Shown here: piece by piece, positions 8,233 through 17,161 of the stretch
Layout: every line of letters starts with the position of its first letter
Numbering within the stretch: the stretch's first letter is position 1
DNA from: Streptomyces sp. NRRL WC-3626
Lineage (GTDB): Bacteria; Actinomycetota; Actinomycetes; Streptomycetales; Streptomycetaceae
DNA length: 64,000 nt
Assembly (NCBI RefSeq): GCF_000718785.1
Contig: NZ_JOCA01000002.1
Location: 186,001-250,000 of the forward strand
Direction of reading: 5' to 3'
The notes under the pieces: model-generated
Databases searched by the model: none
Told to the model about the DNA's origin: nothing
Seen by the model: the letters and a program-made list of their open reading frames with translations, nothing else
Program-made: the position numbers and the translations under genes

Positions 8233-8958
8233 TCATGCGCGATCCCTGGTCAGTCGGTGCAGCAGGGCTGCGAGGGTGGTGTGGTCGTAGGGGGTGATGC
8301 GGACCAGTGCGTGGGCAGCGGCGAAGCCTGCTCCGCCGGGGCTGGTGTCGCGGTCGGAGTGGAGCCAGGCGGCGATGGCGTTCACCAGGGTGCGGCGGCT
8401 TTGTTCTGGCGGGCCGCCGAGCCGGTGTATCGCGACGGCGGCCTCGGTGTAGAGAGAGGCAGCGGCGGCGCGGTCCTGGGCCATCACGGCGAAGTACGCC
8501 TGGAGTTCGGTGCCCATCGCTGCGTACGGGTGGTCGTGGCCGTGGCGGGCGATGAGGTGCTGGGTGGCGCGGTGGGCGGCCTGTTGTGCGGCACGCCAGT
8601 GCCCCGCGCGCTGAGCTGCGCGCGGGGTCTCGAGCAGGCCGGTGTCCTCGGGGATGCCCTGGTTCCATATCGGGTCGACGGGCTGGGTGTTGGCGGGCGG
8701 GTCCTGGCCGGGGTGGACCGTGCCGTCGGCGGCGATCTGCTGCTGGTCGATGTGCCCGTAGGGGTGGCCGATGGACAGCAGGATCGGTCGGCCGTGTCGC
8801 TGGGCCGCGGCGCGCAGGGGGCCGCGGACGCGCTCGATGAGGGCCTCGGCCTGGTCGGGGTGGCCGTCTTGCCGCAGCCCCTGGGCGTGGATGCCGCCGC
8901 CGGGAAGGACGATGATCGTCTCGTGGATGTCGGCGGTGAGTGACGGGCCCAGGGGCAT
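8233..8958 (-). CDS. hypothetical protein, helical
   Basis: 241 residues. The N-terminal 120 residues include PILLSIGHPYGHIDQQ and VHPGQDPPANTQPVDPIWNQ. The C-terminal half is alpha-helical with Ala-rich helices (AAQQAAHRATQHLIARHGHD, AYFAVMAQDRAAAASLYTEA), like TPR-type hairpins. No signal peptide or catalytic motif is seen. It is the last gene of the minus-strand run that starts near 23 kb and lies 43 bases after the frameshifted lipoprotein gene. Function unknown. Confidence 0.6.
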   Translation of the reverse strand: MPLGPSLTADIHETIIVLPGGGIHAQGLRQDGHPDQAEALIERVRGPLRAAAQRHGRPILLSIGHPYGHIDQQQIAADGTVHPGQDPPANTQPVDPIWNQGIPEDTGLLETPRAAQRAGHWRAAQQAAHRATQHLIARHGHDHPYAAMGTELQAYFAVMAQDRAAAASLYTEAAVAIHRLGGPPEQSRRTLVNAIAAWLHSDRDTSPGGAGFAAAHALVRITPYDHTTLAALLHRLTRDRA

Positions 8959-9001
8959 GGTGGTCTTCCTCGGTCGTGGCTGGATGGGGTGGGGTGGGCC
9001 G

Positions 9002-10001
9002 TCAGCGGGAGTCGACCAGGGCGTAGCGGTAGTCGAGGATCTCGGGCTTGCCGTGGCGGGGCAGGTGGACGACGGCCTCGCCCTGGAAGCTGTTCACCAC
9101 CACGGCACGTGGCGTCTTGTTGTAGACCGACTCGGTCATGCCGGGGGTGATCTGCAGGCCGGCGTTGGTGACGAGGGTCTCTGCCTTGTGGGCGAGAGAG
9201 GTGATCATCAGGACGCCGGACGAGGTGGTCAGGGTGTAGGTCTTGTCGTGGGTCGGCGTGATCGGGAAGAAGTTCACCGTGGCTTGGGACCCGAGGTGGT
9301 CGCCGCGTTCCTTGTAGGTCTTGAGGATGGCCTTGGCGTTGTCGTTGGCGTGGGAGAGTTTGCTGCCGTCCTTGGTGCCGCCGCTGGCGAAGAGGTCTTC
9401 GACGGCGTTGGTGACGCCGCTGGGTGCGAGGCTGCCGACCGGGGTGTCCGCGTCGGCGGGGACGGCCAGGCCGCCCTTGGTCCGGGGGGGTCGGGAGCGG
9501 TTGCTGCGGGAACAGGGAGATGACCTTCTTCCAGGTGCCGCCGGTGTCGGCGGACTTCTCGAAGATCATGAATGTGTGGTTCGTGCCGTTGGTGGAGGCC
9601 TCGGCCGCGAACCAGTTGCCGGTGGGCGGGATGTAGAAGGAGCGCCGGGTGAAGTAGAACGGGGTGCCGTAGTCCTTCTTCTCCTTCGCGCTCAGGGTGT
9701 CGAACTGCTCATAGTCGGCCTTGCTGCGGGCGTAGAGCTGGCCGGCTTCCACGGTGGAGAGGAGGCTCGCGTCGCGCGTCTTGTTCGCCTTGTTGTTGAT
9801 CTCCTGGTAGTGGTCGAGGATGGACCCGGCAGTCTTGTGGTCGACGACCCCCTTCGGAGCGGGGCTCGCGCTCGAGGTGGGGGCCGAGCCGGTGTCCGAG
9901 CCTGGTCCACAGGCGGTGAGACACAGCGCCGCCGCTGCGCCCAGGGCTGCGGCACCGGCACGCATACGGGGTGGGGACGGGTGCTGTTGGGGGGAGGGCA
10001 T
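9002..10001 (-). pseudogene. lipoprotein, frameshifted
   Basis: ATG 10001 follows AGGAG at a suitable distance. A signal peptide ends in a lipobox, ALCLTACGPG, so the mature Cys would be lipidated. The mature part reads GSILDHYQEINNKANKTRDA then WFAAEASTNGTNHTFMIFEK. The frame breaks at the G7 run 9484-9490. One added base continues it as PRTKGGLAVPADADTPVGSL, through NFFPITPTHDKTYTLTTSSG, to the stop at 9002. Intact length would be about 333 residues. Such surface lipoproteins are common in Streptomyces; no function is known. The next gene upstream is a second lipoprotein. Confidence 0.7.
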
Positions 10002-10136
10002 CTGGATCACTCCTGGTGGAATCGAGCGAGGGAAGGGGTGCTCCGCTCCGGCGGGCGGGTATCAGTGCTGTGGGGGCGGCGGTCGGACGGTCCCCGCGTC
10101 CGCTCTCGCGGTGAGGGTGGTTGGAGCGGCGTCCGG

Positions 10137-10757
10137 TCAGCTCTTCACGGGCCACTCCAGGGGCTTGCTGTAGAAGCCCTGGCTGAGCTGGACTGCGGCG
10201 GCCTTCTGGCCCTGTGGGATGAGGAAGGCGGTGCAAATGCGCTGCGACTGGCCTGCGACGAGCTTCTTGTCGGAGTCGAACGCCGGGCAGTTGGGCCACT
10301 GCGCCTGGCCGAGCAGCACGATGAGGGCGCGGGTGCGCTGGCCTGTATCCGTTCTGACAACCAGATCGTCATCCATGTCGCCCAGCGCCATCGGCTTGCC
10401 GCTCTTGTGGGTGAGCGTCGACCAGACGTACACGGGCACCTGGGGGCCGTCTTCCTTGTCCTGCTCAAGCCCGGAGTTGTCCATGTCGGCCTTGCTGCCG
10501 ACGACCACCTTGGTGGGCGTGACCGTGTAGGTGGCCCCTCGGGAGCGCTGCATCTGGCTCTCTTGGACCGGGCTGGCCTCACCCAGCTTGAACGTCGTCT
10601 TCTCTTTGCCCGCGCTGGTCGTCGAGGCAGATTTCTCCCTGGTCGCGCCGGTGTCCGAGTGTGCGCCGCAGGCGGTGAGGGTGAGGGCCGTGGCGACGCC
10701 GACGGCGAGCACGGTCAGGTGGCGCGGGCGCGGGATCGAGGCCGAGGAATGGGGCAT
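10137..10757 (-). CDS. secreted lipoprotein
   Basis: 206 residues from ATG 10757 with GGAGGAACC upstream. The signal peptide has a hydrophobic core, VGVATALTLTA, and the lipobox LTACG; a Ser/Thr/Lys-rich linker follows. The mature domain contains YTVTPTKVVVGSKADMDNSG, PVYVWSTLTHKSGKPM and CPAFDSDKKLVAGQSQRICT. The late PLEWPVKS end and the paired cysteines suggest an extracellular beta-sandwich such as DUF4352-type domains; that is an inference. It sits next to another lipoprotein gene at the 3' end of the minus-strand cluster. Confidence 0.75.
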   Translation of the reverse strand: MPHSSASIPRPRHLTVLAVGVATALTLTACGAHSDTGATREKSASTTSAGKEKTTFKLGEASPVQESQMQRSRGATYTVTPTKVVVGSKADMDNSGLEQDKEDGPQVPVYVWSTLTHKSGKPMALGDMDDDLVVRTDTGQRTRALIVLLGQAQWPNCPAFDSDKKLVAGQSQRICTAFLIPQGQKAAAVQLSQGFYSKPLEWPVKS

Positions 10758-10788
10758 GGTGGTTCCTCCTTCAGGAACTGGGGACGGG

Positions 10789-11626
10789 TCAGGCTGCGGA
10801 GCGCCGGGCGCGGCGGACTCCGGCGGCGAAGTCGCGAGCGATCTCGTCGGCGGCGGTGGCGGGCGTGTTGGGCTCGTCTCGCATGCGCCGGATGACAGCC
10901 GAGCCGACCACGACGGCGTCCGCGTACGCGGACGCCTGTGCAGCCTGGCCCGGTGTGCTGATGCCGATGCCGACCGCGACCGGCAGGTGGGTTGTGGTGC
11001 GCAGGCGGTGGACCAGCCTCGGCAGGTCGGGGCTGAGCGGGTGTTGGGAGCCCGTGAGGCCGGGGGTCGCGGGGGCGTAGACCATGCCGCTGTGGGAAGC
11101 GCCGATCGCCGCCAGTTGTGCCGTGGAGGCGCGGGACTGGATGAGGGGGATGGTGTGCAGGCCGGCCGAGGCTGCTGCTGCTCTCCATGCCTCCGCCGCT
11201 GGCGGGGGAAGGTCAGGGATGAGTACCCCCGCGCCGCCCGCAGCGGCCAGCCGACGCGCAAAGGGCTCGATGCCGTACTGCGCGATCGGGGCCCAGTACG
11301 ACATGACCAGCAGCGCGGCAGGTGTGGACGCAGTCAGTTCGGATGTGGCCGTGAAGACATCGTGCATCTGGAAGCCAGCGGCCAGTGCCTGGGCGGAGGC
11401 TTCCCGGATCAGGGGGCCGTCCATGACCGGGTCGTGGTGCGGGACGCCGATCTCCAGCACGTCGGCGGACTGGGCCATCGAATGCAGCGCGTCCAGGCTG
11501 GCTGGGGGTGGGGTAGCCGAGTGGCAGGTAGAGGCTGAGCGCGGCCCGCCCCTTCGCGTGGCTGACGGCAAGGGCCCGGTCGAGGCGGTCGGCGGGCGGC
11601 CAGGACGGCGACGTGGAGTTGTTCAT
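10789..11626 (-). pseudogene. trpA: tryptophan synthase alpha-chain homologue, frameshifted
   Basis: ATG 11626 overlaps the MFS stop (ATGA). It encodes MNNSTSPSWPPADRLDRALA and then LPLGYPTP. The frame then shifts within a G5 run at 11504-11508; removing one base gives GYPTPASLDALHSMA and continues to 10789. The TrpA active site is intact after the shift: Glu in VLEIGVP and Asp in DPVMDGP, equivalent to Glu49 and Asp60 of E. coli TrpA. GIGISTPGQ and VVVGSAVIRRM form the phosphate-binding end of the TIM barrel. No trpB is nearby, so a free-indole-releasing role in a specialised pathway is plausible. About 278 residues if intact. Confidence 0.8.
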
Positions 11627-12891
11627 GACGGCCTCTCGGGCGACGGGTGAGGGGAAGGGGCGGCTGCCGTGCGCACCGCGAGGCGCCGGCAGACTGGGGC
11701 GGAGAGGACGAGGGCGAGCGTGGCCGTGCCTGCCGGGAGGGCCCAGGGGCCCTCGAGCACGCCGGCGGCCGCTGTCCCCAGGGACTGGCCCAGCCCGAAG
11801 GCTGCGATGAGCCAGCCGTACGCCTCGATGAGCGTGCCGGGCGGGGCAAGCTCTGCGACCACCTGATACGCGCACGTCAGCAGCGCTCCGAAGGCCATGC
11901 CGGGCGGCACCGTCAGCGCGAGGGCGGCGAACGGTGGCGGGTCGAGGCTCAGCGGCACCCAGACGGCCGCGAATACTGCGGCGGTCAACGCGAGTTGCCG
12001 GCTGAGGGAAGCGGGCAGCGGCAGCGCGGTCCAGGCGGCGGTCCCCAGGAGCGCACCGATCGACACCCCGGCGGGCAGGACGCCTGCCAGCCACTGAGCG
12101 GAATGCCGTTCGCTCGCGGTCAGGGCGGCCACCGACAGCGCGCCGAGTGTCCCGCCGACCACGGTGAGGACGAGCAGCATCCATCGCATGCCGACCGAGC
12201 GCAGGGCACCGAGGGCTCCGCTTCGCACTTGCGCGGGTCGCCACCTGCGGGAAGGAGCCGATGCCGCGACGGCGAGAGCCCCTCCCAGCCCGAGGCCGGC
12301 GGCCACGGCGAAGGTGAGGCCGGGCGGTGCCACCGCTGCAGCGGCGACAGCGGTGAGAGGACCGGCGGCGTAGACAAGTTCCTGGCTTCCGCTGTCGAGG
12401 GCCAGCGCCGCACGCAAATGCCGCCGCGTGGGGGTGATCGCGGGCCACAGTGCCCTCAGGACCCCCTCCATCGGCGGGGCTGTTGCTCCCGCGACGGCGA
12501 CGGCGGCGGCTGCAATCAGCAGGTTGAGCGTTTCGGCGGCCGCAAGGATGAGGAGTGCGGCCGCCGACGTGATCGCGCCGGCCATGAGTGTGCGGGTCTG
12601 TCCCCGCCGGTCGACCAGGCGGCCGAGCAGCGGCTGCCCGACCGCTACCGCGAGCCCGTACAGGGAGGCGAGCGCAGCCCCAACGCCGTATCCGTGGCCG
12701 TTCGCCCGCGCAGCGATCAGCAGCGCGACAGGCGTCATGCCCAGCGGCAACCGGCTCACGAGCGTGGCGGTCAACAGGCGCGCTGCGTACGGCAGCCGCA
12801 GCACGGTGCCCCAGTGCACGGGGCGCTGCTGGGTGTGGTGCGTCGGCGCGGCGCGGACGATGGGGGCGGGGGGTGTGTCGACCGCGCTCAT
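11623..12891 (-). CDS. MFS transporter
   Basis: 422 residues, mostly hydrophobic, consistent with 12 membrane helices. The MFS loop 2-3 motif is present as GRLVDRRGQTRTL. It is clearly paralogous to the transporter at 14216-15463: both share RLP.AARLL.TL..RLP.GM near the N-terminus and RALW before helix 5. It probably exports or imports a small molecule of this cluster; direction and substrate cannot be read. Its stop overlaps the start of the trpA homologue, so the two are coupled. Confidence 0.85.
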   Translation of the reverse strand: MSAVDTPPAPIVRAAPTHHTQQRPVHWGTVLRLPYAARLLTATLVSRLPLGMTPVALLIAARANGHGYGVGAALASLYGLAVAVGQPLLGRLVDRRGQTRTLMAGAITSAAALLILAAAETLNLLIAAAAVAVAGATAPPMEGVLRALWPAITPTRRHLRAALALDSGSQELVYAAGPLTAVAAAAVAPPGLTFAVAAGLGLGGALAVAASAPSRRWRPAQVRSGALGALRSVGMRWMLLVLTVVGGTLGALSVAALTASERHSAQWLAGVLPAGVSIGALLGTAAWTALPLPASLSRQLALTAAVFAAVWVPLSLDPPPFAALALTVPPGMAFGALLTCAYQVVAELAPPGTLIEAYGWLIAAFGLGQSLGTAAAGVLEGPWALPAGTATLALVLSAPVCRRLAVRTAAAPSPHPSPERPS

Positions 12892-13168
12892 GTGTGCGCT
12901 CCGCGGTGCAGACTCGTGTGCCGCCGGGTCCGGCTGCCGTGGTCATTCGCCTCGGCGGTCCGTGACTCATCGCCGATGGGCGCGGGCCGACGAACAGGCA
13001 CGTGGGCCTGCGTCGGGTGGCCGAGGGACGGAAGGGCGTGCGCGCCCGGGCACGCGAGGGCGCATGCAGCGTGCGCTGAGCCGTCGGTGGGGCGCATCAT
13101 CGTCCTTCGGTTGACATGGAAAGCCCGACGCCGGGTGGATGTGTGCGAGGGATCGGCGGAGACGGGCA

Positions 13169-14161
13169 TCAGGCCGCCGGGGTGATGTCGTCGGCGCGTG
13201 CGATCATGGCCAGTCCGTAGAGGCGGGCGGGGTCGGTCCACCAGTGGCTCAGCTCCAGGCCAGCGGCGTTGAGCTGCGCGGCAAGGCCGTGAGGATGGAA
13301 CTTTGCGCTGACCTCGGTGCGCAGTTCCTCTCCCGCGGCGAAGGGCACGACCAGGTCGACACCGCGCAGGGTGACGGTCTGGTCCCGGCGGGACCGCAGA
13401 CGCATCTCGATCCACTCGTGGTCCGCGTCCCAGACGGCCACGTGCTCGAAGGCGGCCACGTCGAAGTCGGCGTCCAGTTCCCGATTGAGGCGATGCAGCA
13501 GGCCGAGATTGAACCGGGCGGTCACGCCTGCAGCGTCGTTGTAGGCGCGAATGATGACGGCTGGGTCCTTGACCAGGTCCACGCCGAGGAGCAGGCGGTC
13601 GCCGGGGGCCAGGCGGGAGGTGAGGGTGGCCAGGAATGCCGCTTGCTCGGGGGGAAGGAAGTTGCCGAAGGTCCCGCCGAGGAAGGCGAACAGGCGGGGC
13701 CCGTCGGTGGGCGGAAGGTCGACCGCGGCGGTGAAGTCGGCAAGGAGGGGTTTCACCGTCAGGCCGGGGTACTCCGCCGCGATGGAGGCTGAGGCCTGGG
13801 CCAGGGCGCTGGAGCTCACGTCGACCGGCACATAGCTGGTGAGCGGGCCGCTCAGGGCATCGAGCAGCAGACGTGTCTTGGCCGAGCACGAACCGGAACC
13901 CAGCTCGATCAAGGTTCTGGCGCAGGTGAGCCAGGCGATGGTGGTGCAGGAGTCGGCGATGATCGCCTGCTCCGTCCTGAACGGGTAGTACTCCGGCAGC
14001 CGGGTGATCTCGTCGAAAAGCTGGCTCCCGTCCGCGTCATACAGCCACTTCGGCGAGAGCTGTTTCGGGGACGTGGCGAACCCCCGTACGACGTCTGTGC
14101 GCAGTTCAGCAAGGTGATCGGGTGCGGGCGAGGTCACGGCGGGCAGAGCGGGTGCGGTCAT
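13169..14161 (-). CDS. egtD: EgtD-like histidine N-alpha-methyltransferase
   Basis: 330 residues from ATG 14161. The family pattern is well kept: SPKWLYDADGSQLFDEITRL and PEYYPFRTEQ at the N-terminus, LIELGSGSCSAKTRLLLDAL for SAM, then YVPVDVS and FLGGTFGNFLP. Near the end come WIEMRLRSR and LRTEVSAKFHPHG. In mycobacterial EgtD the Met of EMRL and the Glu and Ser of ExS line the substrate pocket and select histidine; all three are kept here. So histidine or a close analogue is the likely substrate, giving hercynine. No egtB or egtC is in the window, so this is not a standard ergothioneine operon. Confidence 0.85.
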   Translation of the reverse strand: MTAPALPAVTSPAPDHLAELRTDVVRGFATSPKQLSPKWLYDADGSQLFDEITRLPEYYPFRTEQAIIADSCTTIAWLTCARTLIELGSGSCSAKTRLLLDALSGPLTSYVPVDVSSSALAQASASIAAEYPGLTVKPLLADFTAAVDLPPTDGPRLFAFLGGTFGNFLPPEQAAFLATLTSRLAPGDRLLLGVDLVKDPAVIIRAYNDAAGVTARFNLGLLHRLNRELDADFDVAAFEHVAVWDADHEWIEMRLRSRRDQTVTLRGVDLVVPFAAGEELRTEVSAKFHPHGLAAQLNAAGLELSHWWTDPARLYGLAMIARADDITPAA

Positions 14162-14215
14162 CGCGAAGTCCTTTGGACAAGTGAGGGGGCGCGGGTGGGG
14201 ACGGTGTTCACGTGG

Positions 14216-15463
14216 TCACGTGCTGGGGTTCGGCGACGGCGGTGGGAAGGACCGAGGACGTCTCCGTCCGCGGGTGGCGCAGAGCACGACGAGGGCCGCG
14301 GCCCCGCCAGCCGGCAGGAGCACGCGGGCGAAGGAGAGGCCTGCGGCAGCGGTGCCCACGGCGCATCCGAGGTCGAGAGCCGCAACTAGCACGGCGCTGG
14401 CCTCGGTGACCGTGCCGGCCGGCGCCAAGCGGACGGTGAGGAGATAGGCCGCGCTGAGCAACGGGGCCATGACGAGGCCCGGGAGCAAGCACGCCGCGAC
14501 CGCGAGAAGGGAGTTCCCAGCCGCCAGCAGGGGGATCCAGCCCGTCGCGAAGCCAGCGCAGAGGATCACCAGATGCACTGCCGTTGGGCCGGGCCACGAG
14601 CGTGCCCCGTACAGGAGTCCGCCGACCAGGGCACCGGCGGAGACGGCGGCGGGCAGTGCGCCAGATAGACCGGCGTACTGGAACTGGTCGGTGAAGGTGA
14701 CCGCGAGCGGGGTGAGGGCACCCATGGGTACGCCGATGAACAGCATGGCCGTGTAGAGAACGCGCAGTTGCTGAGACCGCAGCGGGCCCAGCCAGTCCAC
14801 TTCGCGAGGCTGCGCCGTCCACGACCGCGACGGGGGTGCGGTGACGACGAGGAGCGTGCCCGCCAACCCGACAGCTGCCGTCGCCACCACGGCCCAGCGA
14901 GCCGACGACGTGTAGGCCAGGGCGGCCACCAGCAAGGGGCCGACGATGAAGATCAACTCTTGCACGGCGGCGTCCAAAGAGACAGCGACCCGCTCGTGCT
15001 CGCGGTCCGGCATCAGTGGGCTCCACAAGGCACGCAACGTCGCGTCGAGCGGGGGCTTGGCCAGTCCGGCCAGGGCCACCGCTGTAAGCACGACCCCCCA
15101 TGAGGCGCCGTCCGCCGTGAGCAGAAGGAGTCCGGCGGCCGCGGTGGCCGCGCTCGTCGTCAGCACTCCTGTCTGCCCGTGCCGGTCGACCAGGCGGCCG
15201 AGCAAGGGCCCGCCCACGGCGTTGGCCAGCAAGTACACGGCAGCCAGTCCGCTCCCCGTCTGCAACCCGCCGTTCTCGGTGCCGATCAGGACGATGGCGA
15301 GGGGCGCCATTCCCGATGGCAGGCGTCCTATCAGCGTGCCGATCAGCAGCCGGGCGGCATGGGGCACCCGCAGCACGCTGCGATAGGTGACAGCGCGCAG
15401 TGGCCTGTCGGCCTTGGCGGGGGCGGTCTGCACAGGGTCTCCTGAGGACTGATGGGATGGCAC
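14216..15463 (-). CDS. MFS transporter
   Basis: 415 residues with the composition of 12 membrane helices and the loop 2-3 motif GRLVDRHGQTGVL. It is the closest relative in this window of the transporter at 11623, with the EgtD-like gene lying between the two, which suggests duplication within the cluster. LRALWSPLMPDREHER follows the predicted fourth or fifth helix. It ends in a cytoplasmic Arg/Pro-rich tail (RGRRRPRSFPPPSPNPST). The substrate is unknown, but its position implies a product or precursor of the pathway. Confidence 0.85.
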   Translation of the reverse strand: MPSHQSSGDPVQTAPAKADRPLRAVTYRSVLRVPHAARLLIGTLIGRLPSGMAPLAIVLIGTENGGLQTGSGLAAVYLLANAVGGPLLGRLVDRHGQTGVLTTSAATAAAGLLLLTADGASWGVVLTAVALAGLAKPPLDATLRALWSPLMPDREHERVAVSLDAAVQELIFIVGPLLVAALAYTSSARWAVVATAAVGLAGTLLVVTAPPSRSWTAQPREVDWLGPLRSQQLRVLYTAMLFIGVPMGALTPLAVTFTDQFQYAGLSGALPAAVSAGALVGGLLYGARSWPGPTAVHLVILCAGFATGWIPLLAAGNSLLAVAACLLPGLVMAPLLSAAYLLTVRLAPAGTVTEASAVLVAALDLGCAVGTAAAGLSFARVLLPAGGAAALVVLCATRGRRRPRSFPPPSPNPST

Positions 15464-15534
15464 CGGGAAGGAAGGGATCCAGGTGGGGGGCGGACGGGCT
15501 CCTTCGGCCCGGCGCCGGGGGGCTGACTGGCTTG

Positions 15535-15897
15535 TCAGCTGTGGGACCAGGGGCCGAGGACGCTGCTGGCCGGAACGGCCACCAGGTGCAGGTGGTCGGG
15601 GAGAGAGTCCTGGTAGTGGGCGAGTTCGGCGGTGCTCACGGGCGGGGTCGGTGCCCGGTCGGCGGCCGATTCGAGGGCGGTGAGGACCTCGGCGTCGATG
15701 TCCGGGGGGCCGTGCCAGCGCAGGACCAGCAAGTCATGGCCTTCGCGGTTGCGTTCGGGCAGAGTCCGCCCCGCCTGCGGTGCGCTCCACAGGGGCAGGG
15801 GGTCGACAACCACCACCGCGAACAGATTGGGGAGGCCCTGGCAAGCGGCCTGGACCCGCGAGGCCGAAGGCGGGACGGTCATGAGGGGCGAGTGCAT
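15535..15897 (-). CDS. small hypothetical protein
   Basis: 120 residues. ATG 15897 lies inside the end of the upstream ATP-grasp-like gene (19-base overlap), indicating coupling. The sequence has LPNLFAVVVVDPLPLWSAP, GHDLLVLRWHGPPDIDAEVL and ends DHLHLVAVPASSVLGPWSHS. It looks like a compact alpha/beta protein. I do not recognise the family. It may be an accessory subunit of the ligase pair just upstream. Confidence 0.6.
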   Translation of the reverse strand: MHSPLMTVPPSASRVQAACQGLPNLFAVVVVDPLPLWSAPQAGRTLPERNREGHDLLVLRWHGPPDIDAEVLTALESAADRAPTPPVSTAELAHYQDSLPDHLHLVAVPASSVLGPWSHS

Positions 15898-17126
15898 ACC
15901 GGCCTCCCGTACAGGCCGAGGTTCTCGGCGGCTCGGATGACCTGGTGGTCTTGGTTGATAGCGCGGCTGTCGTCCGCGACAAGGAGGAGCCATCCCGTGG
16001 TCTCGTCGGCTCGCACCGGGGTGTCGGCGGTGAGCTCGGTGGTGGCGGCGACGGTGGGCAGCGCGGTGATGGTGCGCAGCAGAGCGTGATCCAGTGCGCC
16101 GTCGTGCCGCGGCAGCAGGGCGATCTTCGTGACGTGGGCGTGGGGTCGGTGGCGGGCCGCGGGGCGGTTGCCGGTGGTGAGCAGCAGCGCGGTGTCACGG
16201 ATGGGGTCGTGGCCGGTGGCCTGGCGCAGCACGTCGGTGGCGAAGTCTGCGTAGGGGTCGGTGCGCAGGGACAGCAGGGCGGGTCCACGGTCGGGGATGA
16301 AGGTGACCGTGGCGTGGGCGGGGCCGTAGCGGATGCCGAGGGCAGTGAGCGTGCGCATCGTGTAGAGGGCCAGGGCGCGGGCCAGGAGTCCGTGGCGGCT
16401 CAGGAGGTCGGCGCGGCATACCTGTTGGTCGGCAGTGCGGGTCTCGGACCAGATCGCGGTAATGCTGTGGTCGGTGGATCCGTCGGGGCCAGGGCTAGTG
16501 AGGGTGTGGATGCGGTAGTGGGTGCCGGCGAGGTGCTCGCGCAGGACCAGCGGCTGGGTGCTGGAGTGGTGGAGGCGGTGCCAGGCGGAGCGGATGTCGT
16601 CTTCGGTGCGGCAGACGGAGGAAGGGTGGGGGTGGGTGGGGTCGGGGTGCTGGAGGACGAGTTCGGCTGTCTGCGTGTAGGTGGCCCATTCGAGGGCGTT
16701 GGAGAGGCGGGCTGTGCGGATGCTGCGGGGCGCGGTGATACCGGCGTCGAGTAGCGCGGCGCTGGTGAGACCGGCATCGCGGCGGATGTCCGCGGTGTCG
16801 AGGGCGTTGCCAGGCAGGTGGAGTCGGGCGGCGAGCAGGTCGGCGAGTTCGGTACCGGCTGGTGAGCCGGCGAGGACGGCTTGGACTCCGAGGCGGTCGA
16901 GGTGGGCGGCGGTGCGGCGCAGGCTCGTGCGGTGGGTGACGTGCCGGAAGTAGCCGGTGTTGTCGTCCGGATGGTGAGCGGGTTCGGTGACCGCGACGGA
17001 GTTCCAGCCGTGCCGGGCCAGCGCGGGCACGTACCGGTCGCCGGCATCAGCGGGAGCGATGACGGCGGCGGTGCCGGTGCGGTACGCGGGCGCGGCCGCC
17101 GCGTGGAGGGGTGCGGCGAGGGCCAT
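15879..17126 (-). CDS. divergent ATP-grasp-like protein
   Basis: 415 residues from ATG 17126, with AGGAGACC just upstream. The N-terminal third is Rossmann-like (AAVIAPADAGDRYVPALARH, AGSPAGTELADLLAARLHLP), as in carboxylate-amine ligases. The region RDAGLTSAALLDAGITAPRS matches the pre-ATP-grasp hinge, and PLVLREHLAGTHYRIHTL lies where the ATP-binding sheet is expected. The Mg-binding E-x-N motif is replaced by LLSLRTDPYAD, so catalysis is doubtful. It follows the canonical ATP-grasp gene by 35 bases; the two may form a ligase plus pseudo-ligase or substrate-binding pair. Confidence 0.7.
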   Translation of the reverse strand: MALAAPLHAAAAPAYRTGTAAVIAPADAGDRYVPALARHGWNSVAVTEPAHHPDDNTGYFRHVTHRTSLRRTAAHLDRLGVQAVLAGSPAGTELADLLAARLHLPGNALDTADIRRDAGLTSAALLDAGITAPRSIRTARLSNALEWATYTQTAELVLQHPDPTHPHPSSVCRTEDDIRSAWHRLHHSSTQPLVLREHLAGTHYRIHTLTSPGPDGSTDHSITAIWSETRTADQQVCRADLLSRHGLLARALALYTMRTLTALGIRYGPAHATVTFIPDRGPALLSLRTDPYADFATDVLRQATGHDPIRDTALLLTTGNRPAARHRPHAHVTKIALLPRHDGALDHALLRTITALPTVAATTELTADTPVRADETTGWLLLVADDSRAINQDHQVIRAAENLGLYGRPVCTRPS

Positions 17127-17161
17127 GGTCGGGTCTCCTGTGTGTGTCGGTGCCGTGCGGG

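Noticed and set aside
9321-10895. 524-codon plus-strand frame across both lipoprotein genes
   Set aside because: Gly/Arg/Val-rich shadow; the minus strand has two lipoboxes and binding sites.
11213-12970. 585-codon minus-strand frame overlapping the MFS gene
   Set aside because: Arg/Pro/Gly-rich except for its last part, which is the in-frame N-terminus of the TrpA homologue; used only to locate the frameshift.
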